From: Saccoglossus kowalevskii
Taxonomy: Eukaryota; Hemichordata; Enteropneusta; Harrimaniidae
DNA length: 18,357 bases
Direction of reading: 5' to 3'
Assembly: GCF_000003605.2 (NCBI RefSeq)
Contig: NW_003137828.1
Coordinates: 162,844-181,200 of the forward strand
Each line of letters begins with the position of its first letter. The stretch's first letter is position 1. A program made the position numbers and the translations under genes. Shown here one piece after another: positions 8,912 through 17,912 of this stretch. The notes under the pieces were generated by a model. It did no database searches, was not told where the DNA came from, and worked only from the letters and a program-made list of their open reading frames with translations.

Positions 8912-11227
8912 ATCATATGGAAACTTTTTATTATATTTTGCACAGATAAATTTACGTCATTTTCACTTATGTAAGTAATATATTTGCTTAGCACTAGAGA
9001 AATAACACAATGGTTGTGTATTACTGAATGAGCAAATATTGTTATCAATGAATCATTTTGAAGTGGAACCATAAAACAAAGATGTCACATTTATAATATA
9101 AAATATTTTTAAAAGTGCAGTTTACCAATTAAATATTTTTCATTGATGACAACTATTAGTGAATGAAAGACTAAATTTGCATGCACTGTTAAGACCACAA
9201 AATAACTTTCTTCATTTGTCTATTATAGTGATTTCTCTAGAACTATAGACATGGTAGTCACCATCTGTCTGTCAACGCTTCAACCATTGGTATTTGGTAG
9301 GAAACCACTGTATGATAGTTCATGGTTATATCAATGTTTCCTTTGAGAATAATTTCAGGTATGATGGGATAGTAATGATTAATTTACTAACTGTTTTGCT
9401 TCTTAGGTGACCCTGATTCTCATGATTACATCTGACTCCTAATTTTGCACTAACATTTCATCTATTCATCCGTACATGTTGCTAAGTGGAATCTGTTCAA
9501 GTGACTGACTGAAAATGCCTCTTATCTATAAGGACATACATATGGATTACATTAATGTTCTTTCTGTTAAATGGAAGTTGTTGTATTTAAGCCAGGAAAA
9601 ATATTCATGTGTGTGTTTTTTGTGCTTGTTAGAAATGTATTTAAAAATGTGCACAGCCTTTTCTTTAAATTGTTTTTGTTAGAATTTTATAAAGCATTAA
9701 AGAAAAATCCAATTTACAGGAATATCAAAATCAAAACATATTTGTTATGATATTTTAATGATAATAAAATAATACCTGGGCATATTCATTTACAAAAAAT
9801 GACTAGAAACTAATCAATTGTTGTGGCCCTTACTTGGATGGTATTTGTTGATCAACCCCAAATTCCCCCTCACCCAAAATTATTATTGGTCGATCCCTTA
9901 GAATTATACTGTAAGATGTGAGAGAATGCCCCCCAATTAACACAGGTATTATAATTTAGCAGCAACCAGATTGGTAAAACTAAATCATCCAGCACCTTAT
10001 GCAAAGAAGGGTATTAGCCAAATTTATTCCACAGGCTGTTAAAATAACTGATCAGCTATCTCACATTGAAGACTTCTTTTACTTATTATAAAAGCACATA
10101 TATCTCATATGTCTCTGGCCTCGAAAGATAATTGGTTTTGGAATATGGAAAATAAGGTTCCATTCTGCAATTCATGTTATTCTAAAAATAATAATAAGCA
10201 TAATTTTTTTTATTTTTTTAATTATATTAACTTATTCAAACACATAAAATTCCATGGAGGATTTCAACTAGTTACATAAGAAATTCTACGAAAATTCACA
10301 CAACTGATTGGAAATAACAAAAGTTACATACACACTAGAATACTAGTTGCAAAAGAATTTGTTATTCCTGTGTAAGTATAACTAGAACACACCCAATACA
10401 TGTAATAGTCTATCGGTAGACAGTATTTGAGGAATTTCAAGTTGTAATTTTTATGTAAAGTTACATGATACCTTGCTAAATTTTCATGGGTTTATAGTAA
10501 TCAAAAAGTGAAATCTATCTTCATCATTTTGGATCTCCGCTAACACTTTGCCACTTGCCAATGGTTATTTATTTCATTTACATTTGGTTACTATAAATTT
10601 TGTCACTTTAGTCATAAATGACTCGGAGTAATTTTAAACCATGAATTATTGGTAAAAAAAATGGTCATTTAAAAGCAGGTCATCATCATCCACAGAAATG
10701 TAAATTAAAGAACCAGGAATATGTGTTGTTACAGTAGCATGTTTCAATTTCCTGCACAAATCTGACAAATTTCATGATTTGTTATTTCTTATTATTTATG
10801 AAATGGCTAAACAAGTTTTAAATTGGTTAAAAAATGTAGTATTAGCCATTGATTTTATTTAGCAAAATCCTAGACATTGTTCCTCAATTTTACCAATTTT
10901 CCTGAATTCTACAACAATTTACCTAAAAAAAAGTGTTAGATCTAATACTCTTATGGTTAACAGATTCTGTTTGAATTATTATTAATCTGTTCATTTTATA
11001 AAATGAATGACTGGAAGGAAATGACTGCAACATGTAGCGGTAATAAGCTGTCCTATCATGAATATTTACAATTCCACTATTGAGAACACTAAACCGTGGA
11101 TATAAAAATGTTCACACAAAATTACCGCCCCTGCTTTAAATCACTGAAGCTAATGTCTGCATCTGACAAGGCCAAATTAAACACAAAAATGAGATTGGAA
11201 AATAAACTGACTGGTTGTTCAATTTCA
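8912..11227. other. AT-rich DNA with no recognised gene
   Basis: No coding-like frame is seen. A C-rich patch lies near 9855-9880. An imperfect inverted pair of about 12 bp (10820-10832 with 10888-10899) is AT-rich and may be chance. The stretch 11100-11225 is less AT-rich and non-repetitive and could be conserved, but has no decisive motif. Confidence 0.5.
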
Positions 11228-11248
11228 TGTCATGTAAATTGCATGACA
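11228..11248. repeat. Small inverted repeat TGTCATG/CATGACA
   Basis: Two 7-bp arms separated by 7 bases form a perfect potential hairpin. No terminator role is expected in this setting; it may be a dyad binding site or chance. Confidence 0.5.
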
Positions 11249-11733
11249 TTGCAGCCATAGACTTACTGGCAACAGTAGTTGTTAGAGTCATGAATGTGTA
11301 ATGTATATGGAATTAAAATCAGTACAATATACTCCTGTATTTATTGTCTACATGTGGTTATACCTTCACATCTGTGGACTATACATGTATTCATGACATT
11401 ATGTATGTATAGTAAAGAGTGGTGCTATACCGTTACTGGATGTTTGTCCTTGGGTCTGTCCTGTAATTACTTTTAGTCCACCAAAGTCAGGATGACAGTC
11501 ACTAAATTCTCTCCGAATGAGCACACATAAATATACAAAAAATTAATAGTTTATAATATTTAATATTTCTACTGTGGTTAATTATGCCCTTGTAACTGTA
11601 CTGCAAATTATTTATATTTAGTTATTGAAGTCTCACTCGTAATCCAACTTGCATTATGTATTGATGAGTTTTATAATTATAAAAAATTATTATAAATTCA
11701 CAACAAAAGTGCTATAAAACATTTCAGCGCTAT
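11249..11733. other. AT-rich DNA with no recognised gene
   Basis: A 60-codon plus-strand frame at 11294-11476 starts at a GTG and has no domain. The rest is AT-rich with short A/T inverted repeats near 11670-11690. Confidence 0.5.
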
Positions 11734-11989
11734 TACTGTAAAATCGGTATTAGAAGCTGCAGCTTCTATTAAAATGGTACAATGCAACAGAGGGATGCGG
11801 CTTCCATCAGAGCATCTACACATATGAGAAATGATGAATTTTTTCTGTACTGTCCTCAGGCATACTTTGAGGTATTCACGTAATGTGACAGCTTTGTTTT
11901 ATTGTTCTACTTCAAATTGATTCATTGAAAACAAAAATATATGTGCGACTTCTATTAGAGATGCGGCTTCTAATACAGATTTTACAGTA
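11734..11989. mobile_element. TA-flanked MITE, copy 1 (256 bp)
   Basis: The 24-bp terminal inverted repeats (11734-11757 and 11966-11989) match at 23 of 24 positions. Including the flanking TA, each end begins TACTGTAAAATC and continues to GTATTAGAAGC. TA at both edges suggests a Tc1/mariner-type target site, so this is probably a non-autonomous derivative. Beside the left end is a perfect 18-bp palindrome (11751-11768). The right subterminal part repeats the motif CTTCTATTAGA / GCTTCTAATA. No transposase frame is present; such elements are moved by enzymes encoded elsewhere. Superfamily assignment is inference from the TA alone. Confidence 0.85.
11845..11883 (+). repeat. 39-bp motif shared with 16231-16269
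   Basis: The motif lies inside MITE copy 1. It matches 16231-16269 at 31 of 39 positions, including CTGTACTGTC and CATACTTTGAGGTAT exactly. It may be a piece of the element, or of something it captured, that occurs elsewhere. Confidence 0.7.
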
Positions 11990-12240
11990 GTTTTCTCCAG
12001 TATGATAATTTAATGCTGCTCATGGGGAGAGAGTTTTTGAAAAGTTGTTTACTGCTTCAGAATATTTCGGTCTTCACTGACTCGCTAGAGAAACTTCACA
12101 AAATTTAGTCTCTCATGAAAAATAATGTGATTAAGGATTTATAGGGTAAGGGTGTGCAGCTAGATATCTATATTGCAATTAAACTGAAACATTGCTTCTC
12201 TTAAACAGGGGAATTCTATAAATAATAAAGTTTAAACTTA

Positions 12241-12360
12241 GTCTAATTAAAATCACCTGCCTCGCCAAGTGACCACCTGTGAGCATTATATTTTTCTCAA
12301 TCCTCCCGACATTGTCTGTAATTAGCCTCGCATTATCTAATCTCATTACATAACCAGACA
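12241..12360. promoter_or_regulatory. Candidate cis-regulatory patch with clustered motifs
   Basis: This non-repetitive, less AT-rich stretch carries CTAATTAA (12243-12250), two E-boxes CACCTG (12254-12259 and 12274-12279), TAATTA (12319-12324) and a GATA-type TTATCT (12333-12338). Such clustering is typical of developmental enhancers, but each motif is short and common. No gene can be linked to it in this window. Cross-species conservation would be needed to separate it from chance. Confidence 0.3.
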
Positions 12361-12546
12361 GGAACCATTTTCTCCATATTTTTGGACTTAGGGACTATAA
12401 CTATATTATGGTGTTTTAAAATAGAATTCTTTAAATATGATTTTCAAGCCGTTTTAGTGATAATTGAGGTTGATTTAAATGTAGCAGCTGATTAAAAAAC
12501 AAAAATCTTTGAGTCATTTAATTTAAAATTAATATTTCAGGAGTGG

Positions 12547-12678
12547 TACCGTATTTGATCCATTGGTAGCGCATGGGTTTAGCAGAGATGTGTCTATCAT
12601 AAAAACATATCATAACAATTCAGCGAACAATACATGCACTTCTATTAGGAATGTGCTTCTAATAAATCAAATACAGTA
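12547..12678. mobile_element. TA-flanked MITE, copy 2 (132 bp)
   Basis: The ends 12547-12570 and 12655-12678 are inverted repeats matching at 19 of 24 positions (TAC-C/T-GTATTTGAT...AGC). The right subterminal sequence (ACTTCTATTAGGAATGTG then GCTTCTAATAAATC) parallels copy 1 at 11949-11975, so both belong to one family in the same orientation. This copy is shorter and more diverged, especially at its left end. No coding capacity. Confidence 0.75.
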
Positions 12679-12721
12679 TTTAAATTGATTGTTAGAAATA
12701 TAAGGGTGAATATGATTTAGT

Positions 12722-12894
12722 GTTTACAAGCCCCTCTAAAGAACACACAGTGTATATCCAGCATGTATTACTTATTACCTCTAATGTTCACACATCTTAC
12801 AACCTGCTTATTATGACCCCTAAAGATCACACATCCTGGTACTTGTTTATAATCCCTAAAGGTCAGATATCCTGGTACTTATTTATGACCCTTA
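12722..12894 (+). repeat. Degenerate minisatellite, period about 36-38 bp
   Basis: Diverged units begin near 12722, 12772, 12808, 12846 and 12882. Units 3 and 4 are clearest, each with TTTAT-type starts, CCCTAAAG, and ATCCTGGTACTT. Units 1 and 2 are older and partial matches. The fifth unit is interrupted at TTAA by the MITE that follows, and its remainder resumes at 13140. The 111-codon frame over 12720-13055 simply reads through this repeat and the MITE and is not a gene. Confidence 0.75.
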
Positions 12895-13139
12895 ATAACC
12901 TTTTCACCACCAGTTCCCACTTTTCATCACAAATTCACAAAATAATCCCGTTTATAGTCTGCACTTTCCTTCTGAAGATTGGGACAAAAATTGCCAAATT
13001 TGTGGAACGAAAACTGAAAATTGACTCAAATTTTGTCTGTTGGCTTCAAAATTAGGGTTCATCTCCAGAAATATTGAAGAATATTAAAAAAAAAATGCAG
13101 AAAAATTTGGGCGAGAAAGTATGGTGGTGAAAAGTTTAA
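12892..13139 (+). mobile_element. TTAA-flanked piggyBac-like MITE, copy 1
   Basis: TTAA occurs at 12892-12895 and 13136-13139. Just inside, the ends read CCTTTTCACCACCA (left, after three extra bases TAA) and, on the other strand, ACTTTTCACCACCA (right). Copy 2 at 13597-13818 carries the same ends and interior in the opposite orientation, including an identical 21-bp block (13064-13084 here). TTAA target duplications with ends beginning CC are characteristic of piggyBac-type elements; the assignment rests on that alone. There is no transposase frame. The element splits a unit of the adjacent minisatellite. Confidence 0.85.
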
Positions 13140-13596
13140 TGGTCTTAAATCCTGGGATCCAAGGTCACACCTTAGGCTACTTTTTTATGAGCTATATCAT
13201 ACATACGTCAATACCTATTTACCCATGATGCACTTGGCATAATCAAACCATAATGAATAGCAATCTATTCTAGGGACAAAAAGTGATTGGCAGATTCATT
13301 TTTTGGGTCTTGATAGAAATCTTTGTATGAAACTTAATACTTGTTTGCAAATGAAATTTTCTTATCTTGAAAACAAAATGTTATCCTAGATCACTGTTTT
13401 AATGGCTGTGAATTTAATGGCTAACATTCGGGATGAAAATAACTTTGAGTAATTGATCATGATATTAATGTAGGGGTTTAATCTTCAGCAACTGAAATGG
13501 TGAAATGGTGAAGATTACTGCTCTACCATAACTTATTTTTCGTGAAATCAAAAGGTGAACAACAAAATTACTTTTTATTACACAACCTATGAGTAT
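13140..13596. other. Spacer between the two inverted MITE copies
   Basis: The first ~20 bases (GGTCTTAAATCCTGG) continue the minisatellite unit interrupted by MITE copy 1. The rest is AT-rich with tiny local duplications (GAAATGGTGAAATGGTGAA near 13493, TTTAATGGCT near 13398-13422). No gene is recognised. Confidence 0.55.
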
Positions 13597-13818
13597 TTAA
13601 CCATTTTACCACCAGACTTTCTTGCCTGAATTTGACTGTCTGTACTTATTTATTATATTCTTCAATATTTCTGGAAATAAACCAGTATTCCAGAGTCACT
13701 AGACAAAAGTTGAGTCAATTTTTAGTTTTTGCCGAAATTGGCTATTTTTGTTCCAATCAGCGGACTATTTTGTGTATTTGTAATGAAAAGAGCGGGGAAC
13801 TGGTGGTGAAAAGGTTAA
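13597..13818 (-). mobile_element. TTAA-flanked piggyBac-like MITE, copy 2 (inverted)
   Basis: TTAA at 13597-13600 and 13815-13818 bounds inverted ends CCATTTTACCACCAG (left) and, on the minus strand, CCTTTTCACCACCAGTTCCC (right). The minus-strand interior aligns along nearly its whole length with copy 1. Shared blocks include AAATTGACTCAA and the 21-bp block at 13655-13675. The copy is about 25 bp shorter than copy 1. The 77-codon plus-strand frame at 13632-13865 is a read-through of this element and is not called. Confidence 0.87.
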
Positions 13819-14294
13819 TGACAATAAAAGGACAGGTCATTGGAACCATTTGTACTGAAGGCTAAACTAACCTGAAATAAAGTGTCCTGAGAGTTTGTTT
13901 ATTTATTTCCAAGATAAACTACTAAATTGAATATAATACATATACAAAATTCAGTAAAACCATCATGGCGAGGAACGTAATAAATACCTCAATTTGAGTT
14001 AATGAAACACTATGTCTCACCATTATAATAACATGAAATTGTTTTAAAAACATACCAGTAATCCTTTAATGTAAAGAAGTAGCTACATAAGCAAGCAACC
14101 AACTGCATTGCAAAATCTCAAGAAAAAAACAAGTACATTTTTCTAATTAAAAATACTACACTGAGCATTAACAATAGCAGACGTACCCACAAATTCAAAT
14201 AGCAATAACACTTATATTTACATATGCAATTTGATAACTGGTTATTATTAGTTGCATGCTACTTGTATTTGTATTTTGTAATGATGTGAGGGTA
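13819..14294. other. AT-rich DNA with no recognised gene
   Basis: No coding-like frame or repeat is recognised. An ATGGCGAGGAACG string at 13965 starts only a ten-codon frame. Confidence 0.5.
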
Positions 14295-14526
14295 GGAAAT
14301 AGTGGAGACTGTAACTATGAATTTGTTTTTGTAGAGCCAGGGGAAGCTGGAATACTCATAATTAACTTGTGTTGGTGGTAGCTGCTGCGGAAGCTGCAAA
14401 TACTAGTAGAAACAGCGGAGACTGAAACTACATGAGAATTTAATGGCTGAGGCAATGGAGTCTGCGACGAAAGACGCAGTAGAGCTAGGCTACCTACATG
14501 GTTTGTTAGTGCGGATAATTAATTGA
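14295..14526 (+). other. GC-richer purine-rich patch with internal duplication and a short coding-like frame
   Basis: Two related segments, GTGGAGACTGTAACTA (14312-14327) and GCGGAGACTGAAACTA (14415-14430), lie about 103 bp apart. GGAAGCTGGAAT and GGAAGCTGCAAAT also form a pair. The second half is open from 14410 to a TGA at 14524-14526. From the ATG at 14443 it encodes 27 residues (begins MAEAMESATKDAVELGYLHG) with raised GC and balanced amino acids, unlike neighbouring chance frames. No polypyrimidine tract precedes it, so an exon is not well supported. It may be an old purine-rich tandem duplication, a repeat fragment, or a small exon. No family is recognised. Confidence 0.3.
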
Positions 14527-15692
14527 AGAAATAGTTTAACAAGGGGCTCTGTTGTATCAAAATTAGATTAGGACATTTTGTTCAAAATGACAACTAGCAT
14601 CATTGGACATTTCTTATTATTGGCCATATTTTGGGTGTAAAACAGTACATTTAACAGAAAACACTAAAAACATTGAACAAATGTAGGACATTTTGAAATA
14701 ATACCAGCAAATTGCTGATGTCCACTGAGCATCTAAATCACTGTGTGTAGAAGACTAGTACTTGTAACCTTACATTTTCAGTAGTTGAGTGTTTTCAGTG
14801 GCTAAAGCTCACAAGGGTCACTGTGCATCGATCCCTAAATAAAATTGTGGGAATATTTATCATATTTCTGTTAATTTGATCTATTCATATATTTTAAAGT
14901 GTCAGCAGCCACTGCATAATTATGGTTATGATATAGGTCATAAAAGGTCGATTATAGCTACAGCAAAATGACATTGCTGAAACGGATGTGCATGACAGAG
15001 CTAGTAACCAGTCACAACATGATCATTGTCAGTTTATTAACAAGTGAGTCACAGAAAACATGTTAGACACGGCATAACAAATTGTCACCACTACTAAAAG
15101 ATACTGGATGGTTTGAAACAATACACATGTGTATAAAGTTTATATAACCCTTGGTGACCCCAATCATGAGTCCAAGCTGTGCATGCAATTTTCACACAGC
15201 TGTTGATGAAAAATAAAAAAAAGCTATTACATGTTTGCGGTAATTGAAATCTGGCATGATGTAAGTCACCAAAATCCAAGGTGATCTAATAATAGTTTCA
15301 TTTCTGGTGAAAATTAACTAGCAAAACATTCAAGCTAAATGTGTGTTGTCTCTCTGTGACAATTGTGACCAAATCCGAGCCAGTCTTGCACACTGAGAAT
15401 TTTTCATTACTTAATTTTTCATTTAAAGTCGGTGAGGAGTGAACACTGGAATAACTTGTATTAAAACAAGCAGTATTTTATATGTATGCTGCTAGGGACC
15501 TATATCAAACACATTGTGGTGAGATGCACAGCCTAGTATCGAACATGTTATGCTGAGATAGCATTTTAACTCAATGCAGTCATTCTAAATTTGTAACACA
15601 TTACAGTAAATTTAATGAACATATGACCTTTTGTGTGTGAATTATAAATATTTATATATTTACCCTAAAAAACCCTTGTCGTACATTTCAAA
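14527..15692. other. AT-rich DNA with no recognised gene
   Basis: A 12-mer TAGGACATTTTG occurs at 14569-14580 and 14684-14695. TTGGTGAC (15151-15158) and GTCACCAA (15265-15272) form a short distant inverted pair. A minus-strand frame at 15094-15279 has no domain. Nothing else is recognised. Confidence 0.5.
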
Positions 15693-15992
15693 TCTGTAGA
15701 ATGTTTGATTGGCTATTGAAGCCATTTTGTTATGCTCATTTGCTATTAGTCTTGGCGAATTTACTGCCATGCGCATGAATGATATTATATATGTGCGGCA
15801 TGCATTCTCTAAGGCATTGTCATTGGTCAAGTTTAATTTTCAATATTTTATATGAAAAAACATTCATGAAATTCTTTGTGATTACTTGAGTCAATTAATT
15901 CTTATAAAATAAATTTGATATTAATTAAATGTCACTGAGTGAGACGCAAGTTAAAAATTATTATTATACATCTGTCCTCGTAATGCTATAAG

Positions 15993-16008
15993 TTACAGCG
16001 TGCTGTAA
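15993..16008. repeat. Near-perfect palindrome TTACAGC-GT-GCTGTAA
   Basis: Seven-base arms flank a two-base centre. It is followed 34 bp later by a second hairpin (16042-16072), so this neighbourhood is rich in dyads. Confidence 0.7.
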
Positions 16009-16041
16009 TTATGCAATATTTTATGGGGTATTTTCATCCTA

Positions 16042-16072
16042 CCATATTAGGAAATGCGAATTCCAAATATGG
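16042..16072. repeat. Hairpin with 12-bp arms
   Basis: CCATATTAGGAA (16042-16053) pairs with TTCCAAATATGG (16061-16072) at 11 of 12 positions across a 7-base loop. It might be part of a fold-back element, but no element ends are recognised. Confidence 0.7.
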
Positions 16073-16230
16073 AATGATTACGCACGCAAGTGCCCTCTAA
16101 TAATAAAAACAAACATGGCTGCCACCAGGGTTTGACTGGACTCCATAAAAAGAAGTTCGTTGATTCTGTTTTAAACTTTTTAGATTTTGGCATTCCCATG
16201 ATGTATTCTTGGTAGGAAAATATGTATACG

Positions 16231-16269
16231 CTGTACTGTCTTTGTGCATACTTTGAGGTATCTTCGCAA
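16231..16269 (+). repeat. Second copy of the 39-bp motif found at 11845-11883
   Basis: It shares CTGTACTGTC and CATACTTTGAGGTAT exactly with the copy inside MITE copy 1. The flanks do not match the MITE, so this is either a fragment or an independent insertion of a shared module. Confidence 0.7.
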
Positions 16270-17651
16270 CAACCTTATATGATGTACTTAATAATAATAC
16301 AATTAACTCTTAATGATTTTCACAAGTCAAAGGTCAAAACTGAAATTTCCATAAAGATTTTCTAAAACTGAATTTCCTACGATGCATTGCATTGACTTCA
16401 CTATATGGTATAATCAACATAGCATATTTAAATGCAAACCATCAATAATTTATGAATATTATATTTTATTGTATAAACATCACCTGCTGATGCACTGATG
16501 TTTTTTTCTCCATTCATTTTGGATATTGGTTGAGGTTTTCATCAGGCAATGTGCTTAAACAAAATTAAATGTCCTTGCACTAATCGGAGTATGGTGATGT
16601 TACAGATTAACTGATGCTGATCCTTACACATCTTTATTCAGTTTTGCCAGTGATGTTTTATTTTTTTTTCATCATTGCACATTTATGAATTGTTCGTTTT
16701 ATCTTGTTTCAATCTTTGTCACACGGTGACGCCGTATGTACCGGCTGGTTATTGTATGTATCAGTCTATTCTACAAATATTTTCCTGTGTTTGAACAAAC
16801 AGTTATGCAAAAAGAAACACAAAGAGGTGGGTACAGTGTGAAAAGATGTTATTTTCTATTCTGGACAATGATGAAGAATAGGATTACAAGATCTTGATCT
16901 GAAATACATTTTTTACATTACCTTACATTCTAGTACAGTGATTCAGATGTTCAGTGGGCATTAGCAAGTTGCTGGAATTTTTATCTAAATGTTCTAAATC
17001 TGTTCAATGATTTCAGATAAAGAACCTAGTAAGTGTTTTCTATTAAAATTATTGTTTCACACACAAAATATAGCAAATTATTAGAAATTTTTCAGGACGC
17101 TAGTTGTCAAAAATGCGTTAAACTATTTTTTTGAGTCAATTAATACCTGTGGTATAATGGGTAATTTAAGGGGAAGGTATAAAAGGTGAAAAGGTCTGTC
17201 CTCATTTTCCCAATGTAAATTTAGTTTTTGTGGACAACCATAATATTTTTAATAAGACTAACAAATTGTGCAGTGAGCGCCTTTTTTTTTAAAAATTACA
17301 ATGGAGTGAAACTAGTGAAAAAGAAAGGTTGTTAGCAGCTCCTTTTAAACTGACCTATATACTTACCAGATACAAATCTCAATTTTATCATCTGTCAGTA
17401 TAAAATCTTGAATGAATTAGTTCTATCCACTTGTCATAGGTTGTTAAATGTTGTTACAATGGGAAAAAAAAAACTATTTTTATAATATTCATAAAATTCA
17501 TACGAGTTGAACTGCTTTATGTGTGGCCTTTTAATATACTCATGGTGTAGGAGTGGATTATTTTGTATGAATACCGGTAGTACTATTTCTGTTTATAGAA
17601 ATTATAATAATCTGTTATAATGATCTAAAAATAAATATTTCTTATATGGTT
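16270..17651. other. AT-rich DNA with no recognised gene
   Basis: No coding-like frame, repeat array or element ends are recognised. There are scattered T runs (for example 16660-16669 and 17282-17290). Confidence 0.5.
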
Positions 17652-17733
17652 ATGTTCTCAATAATTAGAATTATGAGTATGTCCTTAGAGTTCTAATAAT
17701 TCATCCATCTAATTAATTTGTGTCTGAGAACAT
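17652..17733. repeat. Nested inverted repeats
   Basis: ATGTTCTCA (17652-17660) pairs exactly with TGAGAACAT (17725-17733). Nested inside, AATAATTAGAA (17660-17670) pairs with TTCTAATAATT (17691-17701) at 10 of 11 positions. This may be a decayed fold-back element. Confidence 0.55.
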
Positions 17734-17740
17734 GTCTATC

Positions 17741-17803
17741 ATTATAATAAACATGGGCATTCTGTCACTTGATATTTCATAAAATGCCCGTGCTTAATAA
17801 TAT
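17741..17803 (+). repeat. Hairpin with GGGCATT/AATGCCC core
   Basis: CATGGGCATT (17752-17761) pairs with AATGCCCGTG (17783-17792), the single mismatch being a G-U wobble in plus-strand RNA. Pairing extends imperfectly another ten or so bases outward through AT sequence around a 21-base loop. The overall size is compatible with a microRNA precursor, but I match neither arm to a conserved microRNA, and the outer stem is AT-rich. Confidence 0.5.
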
Positions 17804-17881
17804 TAGGTAGCATTGACATGTAAACAATACATTTATTTTGTTCTCATTTCCTGTAGTTCTACACATAAAATTGTGTTGATA

Positions 17882-17911
<30 letters not shown>
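17882..17911 (+). repeat. (GATT)7.5 microsatellite
   Basis: Thirty uninterrupted bases of the tetranucleotide GATT, expected to be length-polymorphic. Confidence 0.97.

Positions 17912-17912
<1 letters not shown>

Noticed and set aside
8776-9072. 98-codon minus-strand frame
   Set aside because: Its 3' third is the TTAA fold-back element and the rest has no recognisable domain.
12720-13055. 111-codon plus-strand frame
   Set aside because: It covers the degenerate minisatellite and most of a MITE. It is explained by repeats and has no coding character.
13632-13865. 77-codon plus-strand frame
   Set aside because: It lies mostly inside MITE copy 2, and the other copy does not preserve the frame.
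14619-14630. ATTGGCCATATT shared with array unit 2 (7195-7206)
   Set aside because: A 12-base match in AT-biased DNA with no extended similarity; probably chance.
17752-17792. Conserved miR-365 or miR-2001 gene
   Set aside because: The GGGCAT/AATGCCC core recalls parts of these microRNAs, but the rest of the mature sequences, as I know them, does not match either arm.
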